Source: JBGYPP01 sp041838515 (GTDB lineage Bacteria > Bacillota > Clostridia > Lachnospirales > Lachnospiraceae). Taken from it: a DNA stretch of 51,421 bases. The stretch spans positions 1 to 51,421 of the forward strand of contig JBGYPP010000032.1 of the NCBI GenBank assembly GCA_041838515.1, written 5' to 3'. Positions within the stretch are counted from its first letter, which is position 1, and each line of letters opens with the position of its first letter. Both the position numbers and the translations under genes were made by a program. A model generated the notes under the pieces. That model saw nothing but the letters and a program-made list of their open reading frames with translations, had not been told where the DNA came from and made no database searches. Below, piece by piece: positions 1 to 7,667 of the stretch.

Positions 1-171
1 CGTCCTCTTACTGAGGAGTACCCTTACGTCTACGTTGACGGTGTTTACCTGAAACGTAGCTGGGGCGGCGAAATCCAAAATGCCGCCGTCCTCGTGGCCG
101 TTGGTGTGAACAATGAAGGCTATCGCGAAATTCTTGGTGCCGCTAAGATAAGAAAATGTCACCACTGGTGA
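1..171 (+). pseudogene. IS256-family transposase fragment (truncated)
   Basis: The frame is open from the first base and reads like the central part of an IS256/Mutator-type transposase: YPYVYVDGVYLKR, then a WGGE stretch, then LVAVGVNNEGYREILG. The first Asp of the DDE triad would be the D of YVDGVY. After the residues ILGAA the similarity stops and the frame ends at TGA 169-171, so the C-terminal half is missing. The left part lies outside the window. It differs clearly in sequence from the complete transposase at 2361-3599, so it is a remnant of a separate insertion. The breakpoint (about 144-157) abuts the 18-nt dyad at 157-174. Confidence 0.75.
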
Positions 172-174
172 CAC
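157..174. repeat. 18-nt near-palindrome, copy 1
   Basis: TGTCACCACTGGTGACAC lies just upstream of the DUF1016 gene. Its first 17 bases are a dyad that is perfect except for the central base. An identical 18-nt copy lies inside the gene at 471-488. In this leader it also forms part of a 13-codon ORF (156-197, MSPLVTLLQEIVL) whose stop overlaps the next start as ATGA. Confidence 0.85.
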
Positions 175-193
175 TTTTACAGGAGATAGTTTT

Positions 194-1189
194 ATGAATG
201 AAATGGACAAAGGTTTTGATCAAGTCGTTAATATAATAAATCAAGCCAGAGAAAATGCTTTTCGAAAGGTGAATGAAGAACTAATACTTATGTATCAAAC
301 TGTGGGTAAATTCCTTTCTGAACGTGCGAAGGAAGCTGCTTATGGTGATGGCTATATAGACGCACTTTCAGAATATATACAAGATCGATTCCCTGGAATT
401 AAAGGATTTAACCGCAGAGGCTTATACAGAATGAAGCAGTTCTATGAGCTTTATGCGAAAAATGAAAAAGTGTCACCACTGGTGACACAATTGAGTTGGA
501 CAAATCATCTGTTGATAATGTCAGGCTGTAAATCCGATGAAGAGCGTGAATTCTATATTCGTCTTGCTATTAAGGAACGCTATTCAAAAAGGCAACTGGA
601 GCGTCAGATGGACAGCGGATATTATGAACGCTATATGCTTTCAAAGGATAAGCTCTTACCGGAAAAGGTTCAAGCTGAGTTGAACCCTTTCTTGGATTCT
701 TATGTAATAGAGTTCTTGGATTTGCCAACGGGCTTTCTTGAGAAAGATCTTCGTAAAGGACTGATTTCCGGAATGAAGCAGTTCATGCTTGAAATAGGCA
801 AGGATTTTACGTTTATTGATGAAGAATATGCCATAACCGTTGGTGGTGAGGATTTTAGAATCGATCTACTATTTTATCATAGAACCTTGCGCTGCCTTGT
901 AGCTATGGAACTGAAGACCAGTAAATTCAAACCAGAATATGTATCAAAGATGGACTTCTATCTGGAAGGACTTGACAGACAGGTGAAGAAACCTGATGAG
1001 AATCCAAGTGTAGGTTTAATTCTCTGCGCTTCAAAGAATGATGAGGTGGTCGAATATGCAATGAGCCGTACCATGTCACCGATGATGGTATCGCAATATC
1101 AGTTACAACTGCCGGATAAGGAAGTGCTTAGAAAGAAACTGCAGGAATTGGCTAACATTCCGCAGATTGAGGATAAGGGAGAAGATTGA
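194..1189 (+). CDS. DUF1016 / YhcG-type PDDEXK nuclease-domain protein
   Basis: This 331-residue protein has the two-part layout of the DUF1016 (YhcG) family. The N-terminal helical domain spans about residues 8-150 and includes the family-typical stretch VSPLVTQLSW. The C-terminal PDDEXK-like fold spans about 165-320, with Asp224 and the Glu239-Leu-Lys241 motif as putative metal ligands and catalytic lysine. Family members are often found beside restriction or defence genes, but their cellular role is poorly defined; nuclease activity here is inferred from the motif. The start has an AGGAG ribosome site at 181-185. Nudix and GNAT genes follow at once, suggesting one transcript. The block is AT-rich compared with the core genes and lies among IS debris, consistent with transfer. 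Confidence 0.85.
   Translation: MNEMDKGFDQVVNIINQARENAFRKVNEELILMYQTVGKFLSERAKEAAYGDGYIDALSEYIQDRFPGIKGFNRRGLYRMKQFYELYAKNEKVSPLVTQLSWTNHLLIMSGCKSDEEREFYIRLAIKERYSKRQLERQMDSGYYERYMLSKDKLLPEKVQAELNPFLDSYVIEFLDLPTGFLEKDLRKGLISGMKQFMLEIGKDFTFIDEEYAITVGGEDFRIDLLFYHRTLRCLVAMELKTSKFKPEYVSKMDFYLEGLDRQVKKPDENPSVGLILCASKNDEVVEYAMSRTMSPMMVSQYQLQLPDKEVLRKKLQELANIPQIEDKGED
471..488. repeat. 18-nt near-palindrome, copy 2 (inside the DUF1016 gene)
   Basis: Identical to 157-174, here read in frame as VSPLVT within the DUF1016 protein. Both copies are preceded by an A-rich stretch. Confidence 0.85.
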
Positions 1190-1190
1190 A

Positions 1191-1682
1191 ATGGAGTATA
1201 ATTGTGGATTTACCAATGACAATAAATGGTTTAGATATCGCGCAGCGGCCATTATTGTTGAGGATGGATGTGTTCTTTTTGCGGGGAACGAGAAGGATGA
1301 TTATTACTACTCTATTGGTGGGGCTGTGCATATGGGAGAAACCGCTGAAGATGCTGTTAAAAGAGAAGTGTATGAAGAAACAGGTGTTGATTATGAGATA
1401 GATCATCTTGCGGTGATTCACGAAAACTTCTTTAATGAAAACCAAGGGGCATTAAAGGGAATGGATTGTCATGAGATTGCAATGTATTTCCTGATGAAAT
1501 CAAAGGGAACTCAGGAACTTTATAGTGATAGTTATACCCAAGGGGTAAAGGAAAATATGTATTGGCTTCCGATTGATGAGCTTGATAAATACAAAGCTTT
1601 TCCAACTTTTATGAAAGAATATCTTCAGAAAAAACATATAGGTGTAGAACACATTATAACTGACGAAAGAAAGCAAGGGTGA
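1191..1682 (+). CDS. Nudix hydrolase
   Basis: The protein has 163 residues from the ATG at 1191, which sits about 10 bases after an AAGGGAG ribosome site; an in-frame TTG at 1167 inside the previous gene is less likely. The Nudix box is complete: Gly44, Glu50, Arg58-Glu59, Glu62-Glu63 and Gly65 in the spacing G-x5-E-x7-RE-x2-EE-x-G. Such enzymes cleave nucleoside diphosphates linked to another moiety with magnesium bound by the box glutamates. The substrate cannot be read from the sequence. It starts 2 bases after the DUF1016 stop and ends 4 bases before the GNAT gene, so the three are probably co-transcribed. Confidence 0.9.
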   Translation: MEYNCGFTNDNKWFRYRAAAIIVEDGCVLFAGNEKDDYYYSIGGAVHMGETAEDAVKREVYEETGVDYEIDHLAVIHENFFNENQGALKGMDCHEIAMYFLMKSKGTQELYSDSYTQGVKENMYWLPIDELDKYKAFPTFMKEYLQKKHIGVEHIITDERKQG

Positions 1683-1686
1683 AATT

Positions 1687-2232
1687 ATGCGTGAGGGAAT
1701 GAGATTTGTATTTCCTACTTTGGCTTATAAAGATAAGGCAATTGAGTATATAAATGAGTTCTATGAATATGGATCAGAAATAAATGGAAGTGGAGCACTT
1801 GACCGGTTTTTAAAAGAATCCACATATGAAAAATGGTTGGATAAACTGGTTGGGGCTATGGATATAGCTAATCTGCAGGAAACGAAAGTGCCTCGTCTGA
1901 CATATTTCTACGTTAGAGAAAAAGATGACAGAATTATCGGAATGATTAACATTCGTCTTGCTCTAAATGATTTTCTACGTAAAGAGGGTGGACATATCGG
2001 CTATTCTGTTAGACCGACTGAAAGAAGAAATGGCTATGGAACAGATATGCTCACTGAAGGGATTAAAGTATGCAATAAAATAGGAATTCGGGAAGTGTTG
2101 GTTTCCTGTGATAAAGAGAACATTGCCTCTGCAGGAGTAATTAAGAACTGCGGGGGATTGTTAAAAGAAGAATTCTATAGTCAGACATATGATGAAGTGT
2201 TGCAGATGTATGTAATAAAACACGAGAACTGA
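1687..2232 (+). CDS. GNAT-family N-acetyltransferase
   Basis: This 181-residue protein has the GNAT core in its second half: a beta strand with DRIIGMINIR, then GYSVRPTERRNGYGTDML. The RRNGYG segment is the motif A acetyl-CoA pyrophosphate loop. A later stretch with the order CDKENIASAGVIKNCGG fits motif B. The enzyme would transfer an acetyl group from acetyl-CoA to a small amine or protein; the substrate is unknown. It is the third gene of the cassette, 4 bases after the Nudix stop. In other low-G+C bacteria GNAT proteins of this kind travel in small accessory cassettes, but I cannot link it to a pathway here. Confidence 0.88.
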   Translation: MREGMRFVFPTLAYKDKAIEYINEFYEYGSEINGSGALDRFLKESTYEKWLDKLVGAMDIANLQETKVPRLTYFYVREKDDRIIGMINIRLALNDFLRKEGGHIGYSVRPTERRNGYGTDMLTEGIKVCNKIGIREVLVSCDKENIASAGVIKNCGGLLKEEFYSQTYDEVLQMYVIKHEN

Positions 2233-2242
2233 TGGGGGAATA

Positions 2243-2350
2243 ATGCTTTTATATCACTATTTTGACAAAAAAACAGGGCCTTTTAAAAACTTGTCCGACC
2301 TTATTAGCGAGTCAAGTCCAAATTTGTGTGTAAATTGCCTTCAGGTATAA
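2243..2350 (+). pseudogene. Hypothetical gene, 5' end only, cut by the IS256 element
   Basis: An ATG at 2243 with a GGGGGAA ribosome site starts MLLYHYFDKKTGPFKNLSDL, which looks like the beginning of a short conserved hypothetical protein of unknown function often annotated in clostridia. After about residue 24 (position 2314) the reading frame runs into the left end of the IS256 element and stops at 2348-2350. The rest of the gene is not seen on the far side of the element. Confidence 0.55.
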
Positions 2351-3704
2351 CTGTTGATAACTATGCTGCCAGAAGTGCGGCTTGTTCTTCAGCAATCAGA
2401 TGTAGGTGATTTCGAACATCAGATTTCAGTAACCTCTGATAGGATTCCTTACTGAAGATGGCCTTTCTGGCCTGGCTGATGCTGTTCTGTTCCATCAAGA
2501 CAGCTCCCATCAGCCGGATCAGCGAGGCCTCGTTTGGGAAGATCCCGATGACGCCGGAACGCCGCTTCAGCTCCCGATTCAGCCGCTCGATATGGTTTGA
2601 TGTCCGGAAGAAGCGACGCATCCCTTCCGGGAGCGTCATAACGGTCATAGCGCTTTCGAAGCCTTCATCGAGGCATCCCATTGCGGATGAGGCGGATCCT
2701 TGATAACCGGCGGGGAGCCGATCCCGCTTTTGTCTGGCATCCTCGATCCTTTTGCAGTGGAACATTTCCTGTGGTTCAGCACGGAGACCAGCCTGCCCTT
2801 TCTTCGGAGCTTTGTCAGCGATGTTCTTTGAAAAATGAAATTGACACCGCTGCCATGGGACGTCCGGAAACACCTCTCTGGCGGCATTGATGATGCCATC
2901 GTGAGCATCAGAAGTAATCATCATGAGACCACACAGGCCGCGCTTTTTCAGCCCTGTCAGGAAGTCTTCCCATGTCTCACGGGACTCATTCCGGTAAGCC
3001 GAGAAACCAAGGATCCCGCGCTTTCCATCGTCACCGGTGCCATAGGCAACCATTAATGCTTTTGAAACAACCCGGCTGTTTCCACGCACCTTAAAATACG
3101 TGGCATCGACCGTGAGGAACGGATAATTGCCTTCGATCGGCCGGTTTCGGAATGTCCCAACCTCGTGATCGAGGTCTTTGCAGACATCGGAAACGGCGGA
3201 TTTAGAGACCGATGTGCCGCAGAGCGTCTCTACGACCCTTGCGACTTTCCTTGTGGACACACCGCTCACGACCATTTCCGCCATGGTCGTGACCAGAGCA
3301 GCCTCGCTACGGGAACAATTCTCAAAGACCATCGTATGGAATGGCTGATTCCTGTGCCTTGGCACATTCAACGTTATCGTTCCGATCCTCGTTTTGAAAT
3401 CTCTGGTCCGGAAACCGTTTCTTGAGTCTGTACGGCCCTCTGAACGCTCATACGGCGCTGCTTGGAGCTGTTCCTGAGATTCGGCCTTGAGAACCGAATT
3501 TAGGCTTTCCTGAAGAAGAGTCCTGAAAGCGTCCTCCCGGTCGGCAGAAACTAATTGTAGAATTTCGTCCTGATTCAATGTAATATTGAGTTGAGCCATT
3601 GGTTCTCCTTTCGGTACTATGTTGAATGTCGCGATTCTCATTATACCTTAAGGCTGAGCCATTGGCTCTTTTTGCATTATTGAATTTACACCATTATACG
3701 GACT
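2315..3704 (-). mobile_element. IS256-family insertion sequence (about 1.39 kb)
   Basis: A single transposase gene is framed by imperfect 22-bp terminal inverted repeats, 2315-2336 and 3683-3704. Both read inward as AGTCC, eight variable bases, then GTGTAAATT. The length and gene content fit the IS256 family. The flanks (GCGAGTCA on the left, CTATCATA on the right) do not form the expected 8-9-bp target duplication, so one flank has probably been lost or rearranged since insertion. The element interrupts the gene starting at 2243 and abuts the remains of an ABC permease on the right. Confidence 0.8.
2361..3599 (-). CDS. IS256-family (Mutator-type) transposase
   Basis: This 412-residue DDE transposase appears intact. 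The start chosen is the ATG at 3599 (MAQLNITLN), which follows an AAAGGAGA ribosome site; an upstream in-frame start adds 14 residues without a ribosome site. The DDE residues are seen as the Asp of FLTVDATYF, the Asp of MITSDAHDG and the Glu of SNHIERLNREL. The CQFHF segment of the family precedes a helical insertion. The enzyme excises and inserts its element using the terminal repeats at 2315-2336 and 3683-3704. No frameshift or internal stop is seen, so it may be active. Confidence 0.93.
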   Translation of the reverse strand: MAQLNITLNQDEILQLVSADREDAFRTLLQESLNSVLKAESQEQLQAAPYERSEGRTDSRNGFRTRDFKTRIGTITLNVPRHRNQPFHTMVFENCSRSEAALVTTMAEMVVSGVSTRKVARVVETLCGTSVSKSAVSDVCKDLDHEVGTFRNRPIEGNYPFLTVDATYFKVRGNSRVVSKALMVAYGTGDDGKRGILGFSAYRNESRETWEDFLTGLKKRGLCGLMMITSDAHDGIINAAREVFPDVPWQRCQFHFSKNIADKAPKKGQAGLRAEPQEMFHCKRIEDARQKRDRLPAGYQGSASSAMGCLDEGFESAMTVMTLPEGMRRFFRTSNHIERLNRELKRRSGVIGIFPNEASLIRLMGAVLMEQNSISQARKAIFSKESYQRLLKSDVRNHLHLIAEEQAALLAA

Positions 3705-3707
3705 CTA

Positions 3708-4404
3708 TCATACCCATATCAGCGGCGCTCCTTTGCAACAGGCTCGAAATTGCGTATACCCAATCCTCCTAACAATAATAAAAGAACAGATATAGTTAAA
3801 CTGTATTATTTTTATTTCTTTTCCAAAAATACACTCCGGAATGAGATACATCGGGTTTATTCTATGTATCCGATGGCCTCCAGGCGCAGAAAACAAAGCC
3901 AAAAAAAAACAATACACTGACTATGGTTTTCATAGTGCTGATATAGAACATTTGCATCAGTGAAATGCCATAACTCCCTATGCCAAAGGGCAGACACATA
4001 CATATTGTATATAGACTATACCTTTCTAACACCCAAAAATCCATGCCCTTCTCCCACACAACAAATAAATTAAACACCGAGACACAAAGTGTTATATATA
4101 TTAATTGGGTTAAAAAATTTCCAAAAATATAGGCCGCTTTTGATCGATAGATAGAAAAAACCGTTTTTAGGCAGCCTGACTCCCGCATTTCAACTGCATA
4201 TATACCCAGGCCAAACACATAGGAAGTCACAACTATATTACACCAATAAAATGACAAATCCCGCAAAGAATCTACCCCGCCTCTATTCATGTAAAAAAGG
4301 ATCAAAGGCAGGGATACAGACCATAGCATCGATACCTTTTCAACAAGAATGGACTTTGTGTTGAGCCAAAAATAGGCCAAGGCACCTGAAAATAATTTTT
4401 TCAT
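3708..4404 (-). pseudogene. ABC-2 type transporter permease, frameshifted
   Basis: From the ATG at 4404 the protein has several hydrophobic segments and begins MKKLFSGALAYFWLNTKSIL, as in ABC-2 permeases of the antibiotic-export or bacteriocin-immunity kind. The frame ends early at 3862 after 180 residues. Just before this is a run of nine A on the plus strand (about 3901-3909). Removing one base (or adding two) would join the frame to a second ORF (3708-3917) that continues INPMYLIPECIF, typical of the loop before the last helix of such permeases. The 3' end runs into the IS256 element. No ATPase partner remains nearby. The gene is probably inactive unless slippage at the A run restores it. 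Confidence 0.55.
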
Positions 4405-4619
4405 TTTTTTCTTTTTTCCTTAGAATGTAGCTGCTGAGTTTTCGGTCACAGTTCTTCTGTCTATTCATCATTATATTCAATTCCTTCGCTCTGGTCTTGC
4501 TCCGTATTTTGAAAGGCAAAAAAATACCTTCCAACGGTTCATAATCCTCTGCGAAATACAAAACTCCTTTTTTATTAATAATTCTTTTCAAGCATTTTCA
4601 CTGTGGTGATATTCATTCC

Positions 4620-4649
4620 TTGACTACTCCTCCCATCCGCTTTTATAAT
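4620..4649 (+). promoter_or_regulatory. Sigma-A type promoter for the methyltransferase gene
   Basis: -35 TTGACT (4620-4625), 18-bp spacer, -10 TATAAT (4644-4649). It lies 80 bases upstream of the methyltransferase ATG. Confidence 0.7.
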
Positions 4650-4728
4650 GTACTTGTTTTCCAATTCTTTCCACTGCCCTGAATTACTTTGAATACGATA
4701 ATACTATCTGCCCGAGGGAGCGCCACTC

Positions 4729-5961
4729 ATGAATTTACTATCTCTATTTTCCGGCTGCGGAGGCATAGATCTGGGATTTGAGGGAAGCTTTCTCTGTCTG
4801 AAAAAATCCATCAATACAGACCTGCATCCCCATTGGATACAAGAATATCTCGGCGATTGGGTTCGCCTCGCACCCACTGCTTTTCAAACCGTCTTTGCCA
4901 ACGATATACGCCCAGATGCAAAGGCTGCCTGGGTATCCTATTTTGCCCACCGCAAGAACCACCCGGAAAGAATCTACCACCTGGACAGCATAGTGGATCT
5001 TGTCAAACGCACCAAGGCCGGCGAGCAAATTTTTCCTGAAAAAATAGGCATAATCACCGGCGGTTTTCCCTGCCAGGATTTTTCCGTTGCCGGAAAACGG
5101 CTAGGCTTTCGCTCTCAAAAAAATCATCTTGGCAAATTGCTGACAGAGAATGAGGCATCTGTAGAAAACCGGGGGCAACTCTATATGTGGATGCGGGAGG
5201 TCATATCCTTGACCAGACCCAAGCTGTTTATTGCCGAAAATGTTAAAGGATTGACAAATCTTGGCGACATCCAAAGGATCATTGAACATGATTTCGCTGA
5301 AACCGGCAATGGGGGCTATCTTGTTATACCCGCCAGACTTTTGTATGCTCCCCATTATGGCGTTCCCCAATCCCGGGAAAGGGTTTTTTTCTTTGGATTT
5401 CAAAAAAAGGCATTAAGAGAGGAGGCCCGTATCGCCTTATCCCAGGCCGAGATTCCCGAAGAATACAACCCCTACCCCATGCCCAGCCATGGACCCGGCC
5501 TGTTTCCTCTTGTCACCTGTGCCGATGCTTTCGCTGACCTTGCCGAACCTGATGAAAGCAGTGATATTTCCCAGAAAAAGTATTCACGGGCCAAATTTAT
5601 GGGCCACCACTGTCAAGGACAGATAGAAATACGCCTTGACTCCGTCGGCCCTACCATACGCTCAGAACATCACGGCAATATCGAATTCCGCAGATTGAAC
5701 GCCGAACACGGCGGCAGGCATTTTAACGAACTGAAAGTCGGCTTGGGCGAGCGCAGGTTGACCATTAGGAAATGTGCAAGACTTCAAACGTTCCCGGATG
5801 ACTACCAATTTATCATTAAGAAATCAGACCTATTCCGCGGTGTTTCCGCCAGCGATGCATATAAGATCATAGGAAATGCCGTACCCTGCGTCCTGGCCTA
5901 CCACATAGCCAAGACTTTAGAAGAAAAGTGGCCGCTGTCTTTTCACGGGGGAACATCATGA
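4729..5961 (+). CDS. DNA (cytosine-5-)-methyltransferase of a type II R-M system
   Basis: This 410-residue enzyme transfers a methyl group from S-adenosylmethionine to carbon 5 of cytosine in a specific DNA site. The canonical motifs occur in order: I (SLFSGCGGIDLGFE, residues 5-18), IV with the catalytic Cys115 (GGFPCQDFS), VI (ENVKGL), VIII (QSRERVFFFG), IX (LTIRKCARLQTFPDDY) and X (YKIIGNAVP). The variable target-recognition region lies between VIII and IX, about residues 240-330; the recognised sequence cannot be told from it. The stop overlaps the start of the restriction gene as ATGA, so the two are translationally coupled. With the restriction partner broken, it probably acts as a solitary methylase. 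Confidence 0.95.
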   Translation: MNLLSLFSGCGGIDLGFEGSFLCLKKSINTDLHPHWIQEYLGDWVRLAPTAFQTVFANDIRPDAKAAWVSYFAHRKNHPERIYHLDSIVDLVKRTKAGEQIFPEKIGIITGGFPCQDFSVAGKRLGFRSQKNHLGKLLTENEASVENRGQLYMWMREVISLTRPKLFIAENVKGLTNLGDIQRIIEHDFAETGNGGYLVIPARLLYAPHYGVPQSRERVFFFGFQKKALREEARIALSQAEIPEEYNPYPMPSHGPGLFPLVTCADAFADLAEPDESSDISQKKYSRAKFMGHHCQGQIEIRLDSVGPTIRSEHHGNIEFRRLNAEHGGRHFNELKVGLGERRLTIRKCARLQTFPDDYQFIIKKSDLFRGVSASDAYKIIGNAVPCVLAYHIAKTLEEKWPLSFHGGTS

Positions 5962-7016
5962 TAGTTTCCGTAAATCCAAAACCACCTATAAATGCCTTTG
6001 TCCGGCTCATGAAACAAACCGATGCTTTTCTCAACCAGGATGCACTGAAAAGGCCTGCCTATTATGCTTGCAGGAGTGGCAGCTCTTTAGAGGAGGATAT
6101 TACAGAAGCTCTCCTCATGTGCGCCAAAGGCAGCCCCTTCGAAAACAGTATTCAAAGAGTACCAAATCAAAAATTTCCTGATATTATTGCCGCAAGATAC
6201 TACGGCGTTGAGGTAAAAAGTACAAAAGAAAATCACTGGACCTCCACTGGAAGCAGTATTTTGGAATCCTCTCGCATTCCCCATGTGGAACGCATTTTTA
6301 TGACTTTTGGAAAGCTAGGAGGAAATCCTATAGAATTTCTCTCTAAGCCTTATGAAGATTGCCTCTCAGGCATTGCTGTAACCCATATGCCAAGGTATTT
6401 GATAGATATGCGCCTAAAACCTGGCGAAACCATTTTTGATAAAATAGGGATTTCTTATGAAGATTTGCATCAAATTGAAAATCCCATTGTTCCTGTTTCA
6501 AAATATTATCGCAGCCAACTAAAACCCGGAGAGCGGCTTTAGTGGACAGGCGATTAGGCAGACGAGACTGTCAAAGCAACCATCCAACTTTGGAGTAATC
6601 TCGCCAAAGAGGAGAAATCCCATTACACCATCTATGGCTGTATTTATTTTCCAGAAATATTTTGCGGGAATTACAATCAGTACGCTCTCTGGCTGACCTC
6701 CCAAGGAATTTTGGATCCGCACATTAGAGATCAATGTTCTTCCGGAGGGCAGGATGCCATGCTGCTTTCTGATGGCTCCACTGTCATGTTCCCAGGAGTT
6801 TTTAGGCGTATTAAGGATAATTTACCCATATTTTTAAAGACAATCTCCCGAGATTCTCCACAAATTCCTTCCGCCACTCTGCCTCCTGCCTCCTCTGCTT
6901 TACTTCACAGTATTCAGACTTGGGCCGACACTGTATCCCAAACCAGCAGGATAGAATATTCGATTTCTATGGATGCATTAAGAACTTTTTTTGCAGGGCA
7001 GGGTTATCCGTTTTAG
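5958..7016 (+). pseudogene. Type II restriction endonuclease with two in-frame amber stops
   Basis: The gene starts at ATG 5958, overlapping the methyltransferase stop. The first 194 codons include a PDDEXK centre: Asp75 (FPDIIAARYYG), Glu85-Val-Lys87. The frame then meets TAG at 6540-6542 and again at 6555-6557, with only WTGD between, and continues in the same frame without further stops to 7016. That second part (YTIYGCIYFPEIFCGN, then MLLSDGSTVMFPGVFRRI) reads as ordinary folded protein, so the original enzyme was about 352 residues. Both ambers could arise from TGG by one G-to-A change. The cognate methylase is intact. I infer a dead nuclease, although a truncated N-terminal product with the active site could still be made. 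Confidence 0.75.
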
Positions 7017-7172
7017 ATTTATTGCTCTTTGTTCGTTCTACATCCAAAAGGAATATCTTTCCCAAAGCTGCCATAGCATCCTATCCCACTTCTATCTTCC
7101 AGAGCCTCCAATCTTTCACTACACCTACAACTAGCCCCATACCCATACTGGATCATCCCCCCTCCCCCCGCC

Positions 7173-7204
7173 AAAAAACCCAGGGCTCCCGCCCTGGGTT
7201 TTTT
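7173..7204. terminator. Bidirectional rho-independent terminator after atpC
   Basis: A perfect 14-bp stem (A6-CCCAGGGC / GCCCTGGG-T6) with loop TCCC. U-rich tails occur in both directions, so it can end the atp operon (minus) and transcription from the restriction gene (plus). Confidence 0.9.
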
Positions 7205-7215
7205 CTCCCCTCCCA

Positions 7216-7620
7216 TCAACGAAGGGTATTGATTCTTGCCATAGCTCTTTGCAAGGCCGTTTCCGCCCTGGCCACATCGGTTTCCGGCGTAGGGCTCTTG
7301 AGGTGCCCCTCCGCCCTCTCCATAGCGGCCTTGGCCCTCTCCCTGTCTATCTCATCAGGCCATTCCACCGTTTCCGCCAAGATGGTAATCTTGTCCGGCA
7401 GGATCTGCACAAAGCCCGAGTGCAGCGCAGCCGTCTGCACCTTTTCCGCCTCGTGTATATGCAGAACTCCGGGCCGCACGATGACCGTCAGGGGGATATG
7501 GCCAGGATACACGCCTATTTCACCCTCTGTGGTATTCATCTCCACCATCTGGGCTTGGCCCTCGTAGAAAACCCTATCCGGCGTAATGACTTGCAAAGAG
7601 AACATATTTCCTTCCGCCAT
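7216..7620 (-). CDS. atpC: ATP synthase F1 epsilon subunit
   Basis: At 134 residues this is the usual length. The N-terminal beta-sandwich starts FSLQVITPDRVFYEG and includes the family segment GEIGVYPGHIPL. The C-terminal two-helix domain (about residues 90-134) ends ARAETALQRAMARINTLR. It forms part of the central stalk, contacts the c ring and can inhibit ATP hydrolysis. It is the last gene of the operon, 47 bases after atpD and just before the terminator. Confidence 0.95.
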   Translation of the reverse strand: MAEGNMFSLQVITPDRVFYEGQAQMVEMNTTEGEIGVYPGHIPLTVIVRPGVLHIHEAEKVQTAALHSGFVQILPDKITILAETVEWPDEIDRERAKAAMERAEGHLKSPTPETDVARAETALQRAMARINTLR

Positions 7621-7667
7621 AGGCTACTCTTTTCCTTTCCCGGGCCTAAGCCCGGCCGCCCCTTATG

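Noticed and set aside
1..3704. Composite transposon around the DUF1016-Nudix-GNAT genes
   Set aside because: The two transposases are different in sequence and the left copy is broken, so they cannot act as a matched pair.
4340..4591. 83-codon minus-strand ORF overlapping the permease start
   Set aside because: It starts with TTG, lacks a ribosome site, has low-complexity basic sequence and no recognisable family; probably chance or a remnant.
5958..7016. Reassigned TAG codon (such as pyrrolysine) to explain the restriction gene and prfB
   Set aside because: At least 17 intact chromosomal genes in the window, many essential, end in TAG with coherent C termini, so TAG is a normal stop.
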